From Halopseudomonas maritima (GTDB taxonomy: Bacteria > Pseudomonadota > Gammaproteobacteria > Pseudomonadales > Pseudomonadaceae), in contig NZ_CP079801.1 of NCBI RefSeq assembly GCF_021545785.1, positions 682,001 through 746,000 on the forward strand: DNA of 64,000 nt, read 5' to 3'. Positions within the stretch are counted from its first letter, which is position 1; each line of letters begins with the position of its first letter. The notes under the pieces are model-generated. The model was given only the letters and a program-made list of their open reading frames with translations. It had not been told where the DNA came from and made no database searches. Both the position numbers and the translations under genes were made by a program. Below, piece by piece: positions 18,281-27,078 of this stretch.

Positions 18281-18433
18281 GCAAGACAGGAATATCAATC
18301 ACTTAGCGCGCAATGTAACAGCCAGATGACAAGACGCCCCATGCTTGTGCACAAAACCAGGGATGTCGGCGCCGATAAGGGGCACAATTGATCCACAAAT
18401 CCACCATAAAACCCTTGACGCGGGCCGGCGCTT

Positions 18434-19054
18434 TCACTCCTGATCGAGCAGCCAGGCAATAGCGTTAGTCGCAGCGGTGCTGCGCGGGTAGCTATCTTGC
18501 AGGTAGCGCATACGGCGCTTTGCCCGGTCCAATTGCCCGCGCTCGGCGTCCAGCAATGCCAGGTCGTACTCGGCCTGAGCCAGGCCCTCCAAAATAGATT
18601 GCATGCGTGTTGCCACTTCGCTGCGGTACTGCGACTGCGGGTACTGCCGCACAAACTCCACCATCCGCGCATGCGCGATTCGTCCCTGCTGCAAGCGCGC
18701 CTGGCTGTCGCCGCCGGCCAGTTCAAAACGCGCATAGGGGACCAGCGCCGCAAGGTAGGCTGCATAGTCCTGGTCAGCCCGCCCGACAAAACGGCTCTGA
18801 TAATCAGCCAGCAACTCTTCACTCAACGCCAGCTGTGCGTTGGTCAGGCACTGATAGGCTGCTTCCAGGTGCAGCGGCGGCTGTTGCGCAGCGATCACCT
18901 CAGCGTTCAACTCCGCAGTACATTGACCCATACCCAGGCGCGCACGCAGATCAGCCAGTGCCGACTCGCTCTGCGGACTTACCTGCGAGGCTGCACACCC
19001 CCCTAAGGCCATTGCCAACACCAGAGCACCGGCAGACCGCACTACAGACCCCAT
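18434..19054 (-). CDS. lipoprotein with tetratricopeptide-like helices, last gene of the gsp operon
   Basis: A lipoprotein of about 206 residues. The signal peptide ends in the lipobox LGGC. The mature part is helical, with repeats of the TPR kind near the C-terminus (QYPQSQYRSEVATRMQSIL; AQAEYDLALLDAERGQLDRAKRRMRYLQDSYP). I chose the ATG at 19054 because AGGA lies 7 bases upstream; an ATG at 19072 overlaps the gspN stop as ATGA. The position suggests an accessory or pilotin-like role in secretion, but sequence homology to GspS is not evident to me. Confidence 0.75.
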   Translation of the reverse strand: MGSVVRSAGALVLAMALGGCAASQVSPQSESALADLRARLGMGQCTAELNAEVIAAQQPPLHLEAAYQCLTNAQLALSEELLADYQSRFVGRADQDYAAYLAALVPYARFELAGGDSQARLQQGRIAHARMVEFVRQYPQSQYRSEVATRMQSILEGLAQAEYDLALLDAERGQLDRAKRRMRYLQDSYPRSTAATNAIAWLLDQE

Positions 19055-19068
19055 TCTCAATTCCTCAT

Positions 19069-19824
19069 TCATTGCAGGTTTGCTCGCCAGTGTATCCAGC
19101 CATCGGCGTCCGGTCGCCCCAGCAGACGCAGTCCATCGGCCAGCGCCGCTTCCGCAGCGGCGCGCGCCTGCAAGCGGGTATCCAGCTTCAGCGGAGCCGC
19201 TGGTTGCCAGCGAGCGCTGCCCTGCAGGCCCAGCGGGCCGCCGTTATCGGACAGCGCCATCAACAACCAGCCATCCTGTTGACTCAAGGTGGCGCCCAGG
19301 TCACCCAACGCCAACGGATTAGGCAAGCCACCACCAGCATTCTGCCAGCCGATGCGCCCCTCGGCTCGGGTGACTTCACGAAAGTCGCGCAGCTCCAGCT
19401 CGCTGATATCGAGCAGCCAGTCACCTTGCAGAACAAAGGGCGCCTTGTTCACCTGTGCCATGCTGGCCGCATCAAGGTAACCGTTGACCTGCTGCAGCGT
19501 GATGCTGCCCAGCCCGGCGCGCACCAGCGCCCGCACTTGCCCCTTGCGCGGCCGCCAGCTGAGGTCCAGTACAACCTCACCCTGCACAAGCCCCGTCGGC
19601 TGCCAATCCCAACTGAGCGCACCTTGGTCGATGCCGGCCACCTGCATGCGTGCCACCTCACCCTGCCACAGGGTGCCACGCAGCCCGGTCAGCTCCACCC
19701 GGGTGGGCAGGTGCCCCTGCAGAGACTGCCAGACCAGTGTGGCCGGCAGATTGGCCAGCAGCGTCAGCAGCAACACCAGGGTCGCCAGCAACCACAGTTT
19801 TTTGCCGCGCAGCCAGCCGCTCAT
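19069..19824 (-). CDS. gspN: type II secretion protein GspN
   Basis: A 251-residue inner-membrane protein with one N-terminal membrane segment (about 8-30) and a periplasmic beta-rich region beginning VELTGLRGTLWQGE, the family hallmark. GspN is an accessory subunit found in only some type II systems. It overlaps gspM by 4 bases (ATGA). Confidence 0.88.
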   Translation of the reverse strand: MSGWLRGKKLWLLATLVLLLTLLANLPATLVWQSLQGHLPTRVELTGLRGTLWQGEVARMQVAGIDQGALSWDWQPTGLVQGEVVLDLSWRPRKGQVRALVRAGLGSITLQQVNGYLDAASMAQVNKAPFVLQGDWLLDISELELRDFREVTRAEGRIGWQNAGGGLPNPLALGDLGATLSQQDGWLLMALSDNGGPLGLQGSARWQPAAPLKLDTRLQARAAAEAALADGLRLLGRPDADGWIHWRANLQ

Positions 19825-20306
19825 TGACTACGCTCCAGCAGAATACGCGCCGCGACCTGACCAGGAGCTTCGCCCACGTCGATGGACAGCTGCGTTACCT
19901 GCAGGCCCTGACGTGACTCCAGATCGGCCAGCCAGCTCATCAACGGGTCGAAGCCGACCTGATCGAAACTCAGGCGTGCGCCCGCGCCTTCCGGTTGCAC
20001 CCGGCTCAACGCCTGACGCAGTCCGGCAGCATTAGCCGACACCTCGATCAGCGTCAGCACCGAGCCCTGCGCCGGCACGCCGGCACTCGCGGGTGCCAGG
20101 CGCGCACGACGACGCACATCGTCAGCCACCTGATCCATCCACACCGCCTCTGCCGACAACCGCGCCACCTCGGCGCGCAGGGCGCTACGCCCCTGCACCA
20201 GCGGCTCCCAAATGGCGATCCAGAAAACAATCAGCGCCAATACGGCGCCACCTACCATGAGAATAAGCCGCTCTCTGGCGGCCAGCCCTGCCCACCAGGC
20301 CTTCAT
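19821..20306 (-). CDS. gspM: type II secretion protein GspM
   Basis: A 161-residue bitopic inner-membrane protein. A short cytoplasmic start (MKAWWAGLAARERLILMVGG) is followed by one membrane helix (about 15-35) and a periplasmic ferredoxin-like domain. It partners GspL in the assembly platform. Both gene ends overlap their neighbours, consistent with coupled translation. Confidence 0.88.
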   Translation of the reverse strand: MKAWWAGLAARERLILMVGGAVLALIVFWIAIWEPLVQGRSALRAEVARLSAEAVWMDQVADDVRRRARLAPASAGVPAQGSVLTLIEVSANAAGLRQALSRVQPEGAGARLSFDQVGFDPLMSWLADLESRQGLQVTQLSIDVGEAPGQVAARILLERSQ

Positions 20307-21526
20307 GATTCACCCCTTGCTATACGTATCCGTGCACTGACACCACCATTCTCCGAGTCCGCACCCTCAAGCTGCTCGGTAATACCGGCACTGGCAGCCA
20401 GAGCCGCGCGAAGCTTTTCCAGCTCGGCAAAGCTGGCGACCTTCAACTCCACATCCAGCGCCTCGACACTGCCGCGTAGCTGGCGGATCTCTACCCCGCT
20501 TTGTCCCTGCAAGCTGGTGAAGAAGGCGTGCAGCAACATGCCGGCGCCCGCCTGAACCTGCGTGCTACTGCCCTGCAGCTGCTGTTGAAACTGTACTAAC
20601 GGGTCCTGCAGGCGTGCCCCCGGCAGTGCGCGGGAGAAGGTGGTTTCTATCTGGCTGCGCAGGGCATCGCGCTCGGCCTCCAGCGCGGCACGCTCTGCGC
20701 CCAGCCAGCCGACCGTCAGCAGTACTACCACACTGGCGGCCACCAGCACCGGGCGCAACTTGCGCCAGGGTGGCGCCGCCATGCTGACCGCGTAGGGTCC
20801 AGTCAGCAGGTTGAGTGGCGCGGCTGTCGCCAACTGGCCCTGCAAGCTGCCTGAGGCTTCAGCCGATGCCGGCGATGACAGGCGGGTATCGGCCGGAATG
20901 CTGGCCTGCAAGGACGCAAGCTCGGATGCCGGCCCACTCAACTGCCGCTGCTCCGGCGCCAGCGCCTGCAAACGGTTGTTTAGCCAGAACGGCAACAATG
21001 CTGGCTCCAGCAGCACCGGCTCGGCGTCGGCCGCGCTTACCAGCCAGCCTGAACAGTCCGGCCAGTCAAGCGCCTGCAAGCGCAATCCTTGCTCCGGCGC
21101 CTGATCGGCGTACAAGGCGGCAAGTGGCAGCAGCGCCTCAAGCCGCAAACCGCTCGTGGCAAAGCGCCCGCTCCAATATGCCAGCAGCCGATGCTCCACG
21201 ACCGCCGCACTGATCTGGCCGTCCGCGCGCTTGGGCCCCATGACGATATGCAGATCGTCCAACTCCTGACTCAGGCGTTCCTCCAGGGCGTAGGGCAACG
21301 CGGCGCGGATGGCAGCAGTACGCTGCCCCGGCAGACTTACCCGATGCAGACCAACGCCATCGGCCAGCAGAGCGCGCACCCGTTCACCCGCGTAACGCTG
21401 GTGCAGTCCTTCCAGGCGATCCTGCCCCCGCTCCAATACCTGCCCCTCTCGACCCAGGCGCCACCAGTGCAGCGGCTGGTCCTGCTCGGAGGCAGCAGTC
21501 GCTGCGGTCAAAAGCACTATCAACAT
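20303..21526 (-). CDS. gspL: type II secretion protein GspL
   Basis: The inner-membrane platform protein that links the GspE ATPase to the pseudopilus base; 407 residues. An actin-like cytoplasmic domain (about 1-255) is followed by one membrane helix (about 262-282, LRPVLVAASVVVLLTVGWLG) and a periplasmic ferredoxin-like domain. Its ATG is 19 bases after the gspK stop, the second-largest gap in the gsp run (gspN to the lipoprotein gene is also short). Confidence 0.88.
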   Translation of the reverse strand: MLIVLLTAATAASEQDQPLHWWRLGREGQVLERGQDRLEGLHQRYAGERVRALLADGVGLHRVSLPGQRTAAIRAALPYALEERLSQELDDLHIVMGPKRADGQISAAVVEHRLLAYWSGRFATSGLRLEALLPLAALYADQAPEQGLRLQALDWPDCSGWLVSAADAEPVLLEPALLPFWLNNRLQALAPEQRQLSGPASELASLQASIPADTRLSSPASAEASGSLQGQLATAAPLNLLTGPYAVSMAAPPWRKLRPVLVAASVVVLLTVGWLGAERAALEAERDALRSQIETTFSRALPGARLQDPLVQFQQQLQGSSTQVQAGAGMLLHAFFTSLQGQSGVEIRQLRGSVEALDVELKVASFAELEKLRAALAASAGITEQLEGADSENGGVSARIRIARGES

Positions 21527-21545
21527 GCATGCATTCCTGTTGTTG

Positions 21546-22346
21546 TCACGGCTCGCAGGCCGTCTGTTCGCGCAGCACTACCTTGCCATTGGGCGCATCC
21601 AGCAGTGTGCACTGATAAAACTGTCGTTCGCCAAAGCTGGCCACCACCTGCAGCCGCATAAACCAGGGCGCGTCACCGCCGACGCCCTGGTTGGCAAATA
21701 TCTCCTGCATCAGCTCGCGGCTGCGCTCCAGATCGATCGGGCTCTGGTCCGACGGATAGGCCGTCACATAGGGGGCCAACGCCTGCCAGGCTTCACTGTT
21801 CATACCACTGACGGCATTCAGTTCTGATGCCACCAGCATGGTGCGGTTGGCTGACAGGCGCGGCGGCGAGTCGAGCTGATAGATCGCGTCGTCGGTTTCC
21901 GGGTTCATCCAGTCGCTGACCGCCAGCGCCAGCTGACTGCCCGGCGGCATGGCCACGCCGCTGTCGCGCGCGACGCGGTCGACCAATTGGGCAAACAACG
22001 CCTGCTGCTGTTCGTCGCCGCCAGCCAATGCGTTAAGGTTGAAGCGGCAGCGCATGTCATCCAGCGTCGCCTGCAGCTGCACCTGATCGACCTCGAAGGG
22101 CAGCACCGGTGACAGACAGGTATCCCATATCAGGTCGTCCGGGCCGTCGGCCTGCTCCAGAATTTGCAGCACCATCTTCTCGGCGCCCAAGGCAATCTGC
22201 TGTGACAGGTCGCGCTCGAACACCGCGCTGCTGCGACGGATGTCAGCCTGCCCCCGCATGGCCATACCAACCGCGGCCGTTACCGCCAATGCAACGATCA
22301 GCAGCGCGGTAATCAGGGCCACACCCTGCTGCTTGCGACTGTTCAT
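21546..22346 (-). CDS. gspK: type II secretion minor pseudopilin GspK
   Basis: The tip minor pseudopilin of 266 residues, much longer than the other pseudopilins, as is normal for GspK. The N-terminal prepilin-type leader MNSRKQQGVALITALLIVALAV is cleaved after Gly by the prepilin peptidase. GspK lacks the usual Glu5, as seen here. It forms the tip with GspI and GspJ. Confidence 0.9.
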   Translation of the reverse strand: MNSRKQQGVALITALLIVALAVTAAVGMAMRGQADIRRSSAVFERDLSQQIALGAEKMVLQILEQADGPDDLIWDTCLSPVLPFEVDQVQLQATLDDMRCRFNLNALAGGDEQQQALFAQLVDRVARDSGVAMPPGSQLALAVSDWMNPETDDAIYQLDSPPRLSANRTMLVASELNAVSGMNSEAWQALAPYVTAYPSDQSPIDLERSRELMQEIFANQGVGGDAPWFMRLQVVASFGERQFYQCTLLDAPNGKVVLREQTACEP

Positions 22347-22963
22347 TGGCCCACCGCTATCAGGCGCCGAACTGCCCCCAGACGCGGCAGCTCAAGAACC
22401 ACCTCAACCGCCAGCGGCAGCTGAGTAGACTCCGGATCCAGATCGGCTGGGGGCCAACTATCAACCCGCTCAAGGCCACTGGCGCCGCGCACTATAAAGT
22501 GAAAGGCGCTATCCACGCCCAGTCGCTCATCTTCGCCCACCAGCTCGGCAAAGGGTTGCAAGCGGCGACTGTCGGCATCGGCGATGTCCACACCGGGCCA
22601 TAGCTCACGTTCCAGACCGCGCTCGGTAAGGCGCCAGGCAGTGCGACGTAGCCGCGCATCGCCACCGGCGCCGGCACGCACAATTTCCAACAGCGGATAC
22701 TCGTCGCTGCCGGGCTGCAGGCGCAGCGGTGGTAGTCGATCACCAAACTCGTCGCGCACGCGAATGTCCACCAACTGCGACAGGTCGCGCTCCAGCACGC
22801 TCAGGCTAACCTGCAAGTCGCCCAATACCTGGGCATGCTCACGACTGATCTCATTGACCTGCAATACCGAGCGCAACCCCTGGTAGGCGACCACGCTCAT
22901 GATCGCGAACACCGCCATGGCAACCAGCAGTTCAAGCAGGGTAAAGCCCCGTTGGCGCATCAT
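22343..22963 (-). CDS. gspJ: type II secretion minor pseudopilin GspJ
   Basis: A 206-residue minor pseudopilin. The prepilin cleavage motif RQRGFTLLELLVAM sits at the N-terminus with Glu at mature position 5, followed by a globular beta domain. It begins ATGATG across the gspI stop. Confidence 0.92.
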   Translation of the reverse strand: MMRQRGFTLLELLVAMAVFAIMSVVAYQGLRSVLQVNEISREHAQVLGDLQVSLSVLERDLSQLVDIRVRDEFGDRLPPLRLQPGSDEYPLLEIVRAGAGGDARLRRTAWRLTERGLERELWPGVDIADADSRRLQPFAELVGEDERLGVDSAFHFIVRGASGLERVDSWPPADLDPESTQLPLAVEVVLELPRLGAVRRLIAVGQ

Positions 22964-23349
22964 GGCAGTACGAACCCGCTGACCACTGCGCGCTGCTCGG
23001 TCTCGCCGCCTGGCAGCAGCCAGACGCGAATGTCGATGCGCTTGACCGCCGGTAGCGGAAACGGTGCTTTGGCGGTGTAGTCGCTGATCCTGGCCTGATA
23101 GCCAAACCGATAGGGCCCCATGGGGGTTTCGCCCTTCAGCTCGCCGTCGCTCGCCGGCCGCATGCCCGACTGATATTCGGCCAGCAGGTTACTGCCGGCC
23201 CAGTGCGCCAGGGTGCGCTCCTGCAGGTAGGCGCTGTTACGGGCATGGTCGCTGCCGGCCTTGACCAGCGCCGCCAGCGCGACGGCCAGGATGGTCAGCG
23301 CCACTAGCACTTCCAGCAGGGTAAAACCAGACTGGCTACGGGCGTTCAC
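22960..23349 (-). CDS. gspI: type II secretion minor pseudopilin GspI
   Basis: A 129-residue minor pseudopilin. The prepilin motif SQSGFTLLEVLVALTIL is at the N-terminus. It starts at GTG inside the end of gspH (14-base overlap). It nucleates the tip complex with GspJ and GspK. Confidence 0.92.
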   Translation of the reverse strand: MNARSQSGFTLLEVLVALTILAVALAALVKAGSDHARNSAYLQERTLAHWAGSNLLAEYQSGMRPASDGELKGETPMGPYRFGYQARISDYTAKAPFPLPAVKRIDIRVWLLPGGETEQRAVVSGFVLP

Positions 23350-23878
23350 TGAGCACCTCGATCTGACCGTTCAGCTCGGTGCGAATATAGCGTTTGAGGT
23401 TGCCCTTGCGCTCAGTCAGGATGATTAGGCCCGGGGTCATCTCACCGGTATTGCCCAGACGCAGCTGCGGCGTCCAGGCAGTGCTGCCAGACAGCCGGCC
23501 GGCCTGCTCGTCCGCCTCAAAGTCCAGCTCGATCAGCCCTTCGGGCAGCAGGTAGGGCCCGAGCTGCGGATCCTGCACCGGCTGCCATTCACGCGTCGCA
23601 TCATCCAGCAGCACCAGGTCCAGCAGACTGTAACCATCGCGGCGCAAGCCCAGCGCCCGCTCGTTGCCGCCACTGATCAGCAGCTCATCACGCGCCAGCT
23701 TGAGTACAGCGGCCAGGCGATCACTCTCCTTACGCAATTCCCGCTCCGCGCCATTACCCAGCGACAGCGTCGCCAGTCCGGCGATGACACCGATCAGCAC
23801 CAGCACCACCAGGACTTCAATCAGGGTAAAGCCGGCGCTGGCTGAGCGCGCCGGCTGGCGGGCGGAAGAGCTCGACAT
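23336..23878 (-). CDS. gspH: type II secretion minor pseudopilin GspH
   Basis: A 180-residue minor pseudopilin. The leader is long and Ser/Arg-rich (MSSSSARQPARSASAG) before FTLIEVLVVLVLIG. The ATG overlaps the gspG stop by one base (TGATG). It connects the tip complex to the GspG shaft. Confidence 0.9.
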   Translation of the reverse strand: MSSSSARQPARSASAGFTLIEVLVVLVLIGVIAGLATLSLGNGAERELRKESDRLAAVLKLARDELLISGGNERALGLRRDGYSLLDLVLLDDATREWQPVQDPQLGPYLLPEGLIELDFEADEQAGRLSGSTAWTPQLRLGNTGEMTPGLIILTERKGNLKRYIRTELNGQIEVLSERP

Positions 23879-24345
23879 CAGCGCTGGCCGTTCTGATCCA
23901 GATTCCAGTTGCCGATGTCAGCGTTGTTGTCGCTGCCGCCACTGCGCCCGTCCGCGCCAAAGCTGTAAAGGTCGAACAGGCGGCCATCGCGGCCAGGGGT
24001 CTGATACTGGTAGTCGTTACCCCACGGGTCCTGCTGCAACCGATCCAGATAACCACCCTGACGCCAGTTGCGCGGCGCATCCTGACCAGTGGGCTGCTGC
24101 ACCAGCGCACGCAGACCCTGCTCGGTAGTGGGGTAACCAAAGTTGTCGAGACGGTACAGGTTGAGTGCGCTTTCAATCGCGCGAATGTCGCTTTGTACCT
24201 TGGTTGTGCGCGCCTGATCAGGGCGGTCCATAACCCGCGGCACGACCACCGCGGCGAGAATACCGAGGATAACGACCACTACCATCACCTCGATCAGGGT
24301 AAAGCCGCGTTGCGCCGCGCGGCCGAGAGCTTGTCGTTTGGACAT
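23878..24345 (-). CDS. gspG: type II secretion major pseudopilin GspG
   Basis: The main pseudopilus subunit, 155 residues. The prepilin motif QRGFTLIEVMVVVVILG is followed by the alpha-helical spine. The GspG signature is the C-terminal Ca-binding region, with GYLDRLQQDPWGNDYQY and FDLYSFGADGRSGG. Confidence 0.95.
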   Translation of the reverse strand: MSKRQALGRAAQRGFTLIEVMVVVVILGILAAVVVPRVMDRPDQARTTKVQSDIRAIESALNLYRLDNFGYPTTEQGLRALVQQPTGQDAPRNWRQGGYLDRLQQDPWGNDYQYQTPGRDGRLFDLYSFGADGRSGGSDNNADIGNWNLDQNGQR

Positions 24346-24347
24346 CG

Positions 24348-25559
24348 TCAGTTCACCAGTTGGTTGAGTTCAAAGATCGGCAGCAGAATGGCCAGTACAA
24401 TCACCAGCACCACCGCGCCCATGGTCAGAATCAGTAAAGGCTCGAATACCCCCATCACCATGGCGATGCGCGCTTCCAGCTCGCGCTCCTGGGTTTCGGC
24501 GGCGCGCTCCAGCATGCTGTCCAGCGTGCCGCTGCTTTCGCCGCTTTTGATCAGACTGAGGGTCATCGCCGGAAAATAGCCGCTGCGCTCCAGCGCCAAC
24601 CCTACCCCGGCGCCTTCACGCACGCGCTGAGCGGCAGCGGACACCGCCTCGCGCATGGGCAGATTGGAGATCACGCTGGCGCTCATATTCAGAGCATCCA
24701 GCAATGGCACCCCGCTACCCGCCAGAATGTTCAGGGTGCGGGCAAAACGCGCGGTGTTGAGGCCACGGGTCAGGCGGCCAATCAGTGGCAGGCGCAGCAG
24801 AAAGTCGTGCCAGCGACGCTGGTAGGCCGGCTTCTTCAGCAGCAGGCGCGCGCCGTAAATTAGCCCCGCCAGCACCAACAGTATGAGAACGCCCCAATCA
24901 CGCAAGGTGTCGCTGACGGCAATCAGCGAGCGGGTCAACAGCGGCAGCTCCTGATTCATGCCATCAAATACCTTGACCACCTCCGGCACGACGTAGGTCA
25001 GCAGCGCCACAGTCACCAGCAGCGCTACACAGGTCAGAATCGCCGGATAGAACATCGCCAGCTGAATCTTCTGACGCATGGCGTTCTGCGCCTCGACGTT
25101 ATCGGCCAGGCGCTCCAATACCAGGTCCAGACGGCCGGCCTGTTCGCCGGCTGCGATGGTGGTGCGGTAGATCACCGGGAAGACCGAGGGGAACTCACCC
25201 AGCGCATGGGCCAGCGGCAAGCCTTCCATCACGCGGGTGCGCACCGCGGTCAGCGCGGAGCGTACGCGAGGGGATTCGCTCTGCCTGGCGACCGTAGCCA
25301 ACACTTCTTCGATTGGCAGACCGGCGCGCGCGAGAGTCGCCATTTGCCGGGTCGCCAGCGCCAGCTCCAGCGGTTTGATGCGCTGCTGAAATACCGGCAT
25401 GCGCAGCAACGCCTGGCGCTCGGCCACCTGGCTGACCGACATCGGCGTGAGCCCCTGCTCACGCAGGCGGCTGCGCACCTGACGCGGAGAGTCGCCCTCC
25501 TCTACCCCCTTGCGGGTGCGGCCAGTGCCGTCCAGTGCAGTGTATTCAAAGGCAGGCAC
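24348..25559 (-). CDS. gspF: type II secretion inner-membrane platform protein GspF
   Basis: A polytopic 403-residue platform protein with two T2SSF domains (about 70-195 and 270-395), each leading into membrane helices. The start MPAFEYTALDGTGRTRKG is typical. It begins at a GTG preceded by GAGG, straight after gspE. Confidence 0.94.
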   Translation of the reverse strand: MPAFEYTALDGTGRTRKGVEEGDSPRQVRSRLREQGLTPMSVSQVAERQALLRMPVFQQRIKPLELALATRQMATLARAGLPIEEVLATVARQSESPRVRSALTAVRTRVMEGLPLAHALGEFPSVFPVIYRTTIAAGEQAGRLDLVLERLADNVEAQNAMRQKIQLAMFYPAILTCVALLVTVALLTYVVPEVVKVFDGMNQELPLLTRSLIAVSDTLRDWGVLILLVLAGLIYGARLLLKKPAYQRRWHDFLLRLPLIGRLTRGLNTARFARTLNILAGSGVPLLDALNMSASVISNLPMREAVSAAAQRVREGAGVGLALERSGYFPAMTLSLIKSGESSGTLDSMLERAAETQERELEARIAMVMGVFEPLLILTMGAVVLVIVLAILLPIFELNQLVN

Positions 25560-25561
25560 CC

Positions 25562-27076
25562 TCAGTCCTCCCGCGTCACGCGCAGCACTTCTTCCAGCGT
25601 GGTGTCACCCGCCAATACGCGGCGCAGACCATCCTGACGAATGCCCATCTGCGCCAGCCGGGCGTGGCGCACCATCGCCTGCTCGCTGGCACCGTCATGA
25701 ATCAGGCCGCGCAGGGTGTCGTCAATCTCAACCAGCTCATAGATACCGGTCCGTCCGCGATAGCCGGTGCCATTACAGGCACTGCAGCCAGTCGCGCGAT
25801 ACAGGGTTGGCGGCTGCTCTGCCGCCACGCCCATCAGGCGGCATTCACTGGCGCTGGCCTGATGCGGTTGGCGGCAATCCGGGCACAGGGTGCGCACCAG
25901 CCGCTGAGCCAGTACACCGTTCAAGGTTGAGGACAGCAGGAAGGGTTCGATGCCCATGTCACGCAGACGGGTAATGGCACCGACGGCGGTGTTGGTGTGC
26001 AGGGTGGAGAACACCAGGTGGCCGGTCAGGCTGGCCTGAATGGCGATCTGCACGGTATCCACGTCACGGATCTCACCGACCATCACCACGTCCGGGTCCT
26101 GACGCAGAATCGCACGCAGGCCGCGGGCAAAGGTCATGTCGACCTTGTTGTTGATCTGCGTCTGACCGATACCGTCGAGGTAGTACTCGATCGGGTCTTC
26201 CACGGTAAGAATGTTACGACTGCGATCATTCAGGCGCATCAAGGCCGAGTACAAGGTCGTCGTTTTACCGGAGCCAGTCGGGCCGGTGACCAGCACAATG
26301 CCGTGCGGCCGGCTGATCACCCGCTCCATGGCGTCGTAGTGCTCAGTACACATGCCCAGTTGGCGCAGTTCCAGACGGCCAGCCTGCTTGTCGAGCAAAC
26401 GCAGCACCACCCGTTCGCCATGCCCGGACGGCAAGGTCGAGACCCGCACATCCACTGCGCGGCCCACCAGGCGCAGGCCGATACGGCCGTCCTGCGGCAG
26501 GCGTTTTTCGGCGATATCCAGCTTGGCCATGACCTTGATCCGCGAGACGATCACCGGCGCCAGCGCGCGCGGCGGCTCCAGTACCTCACGCAGCACACCG
26601 TCGACCCGCAGGCGAATCGACAGGCGGTTTTCGAAGGGTTCGATATGGATATCCGAGGCGTTTTCCTTGACTGCCTCGGACAGCAGCGCGTTGATCAGGC
26701 GGATGATCGGCGCTTCGTCCTGGGATTCCAGCAAATCTTCCGGCTCAGCCAGCGACTGGGCCACCGAGAGCAAATCGGCATCATCGCTCAGCCCTTCAAC
26801 AAACTGCATGGCGTCATTGGCTGAGCGCTCGTAGCGATCACGCAGGCGCGCAGCAAAGCTGTCATCGTCCAGCACCACCGGCAGCAGCGGATGCCCTAAA
26901 CGGCGACGCAGTTCCAGCAACCCCTGCGGGTCGCAGTCGGCGCGTACAAAAACTTCCATCTGGCCGTCTTCCCGCAGGCTGCCGGTCAACACACCGACAC
27001 GACGTGCGAAACGGTAACCGGTATCGGTTGGCGCGCTGACAGCGGCCTCCGGGGCGCTGATGTCCGACTCGCTCAT
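25562..27076 (-). CDS. gspE: type II secretion ATPase GspE
   Basis: The cytoplasmic hexameric ATPase (504 residues) that powers pseudopilus assembly. Walker A GPTGSGKTTT, the Asp box (TVEDPIEY), Walker B (VGEIRD) and the His box (HLVFSTLHTN) are visible. A tetracysteine zinc site (CPDC ... CSAC) near the C-terminus identifies GspE rather than the pilus retraction ATPases. Confidence 0.95.
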   Translation of the reverse strand: MSESDISAPEAAVSAPTDTGYRFARRVGVLTGSLREDGQMEVFVRADCDPQGLLELRRRLGHPLLPVVLDDDSFAARLRDRYERSANDAMQFVEGLSDDADLLSVAQSLAEPEDLLESQDEAPIIRLINALLSEAVKENASDIHIEPFENRLSIRLRVDGVLREVLEPPRALAPVIVSRIKVMAKLDIAEKRLPQDGRIGLRLVGRAVDVRVSTLPSGHGERVVLRLLDKQAGRLELRQLGMCTEHYDAMERVISRPHGIVLVTGPTGSGKTTTLYSALMRLNDRSRNILTVEDPIEYYLDGIGQTQINNKVDMTFARGLRAILRQDPDVVMVGEIRDVDTVQIAIQASLTGHLVFSTLHTNTAVGAITRLRDMGIEPFLLSSTLNGVLAQRLVRTLCPDCRQPHQASASECRLMGVAAEQPPTLYRATGCSACNGTGYRGRTGIYELVEIDDTLRGLIHDGASEQAMVRHARLAQMGIRQDGLRRVLAGDTTLEEVLRVTRED

Positions 27077-27078
27077 AA

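Noticed and set aside
18042..18433. A chromosomal replication origin
   Set aside because: DnaA-like boxes and AT-rich DNA are present, but dnaA, dnaN, rpmH and gyrB are absent from the window, so oriC cannot be claimed.
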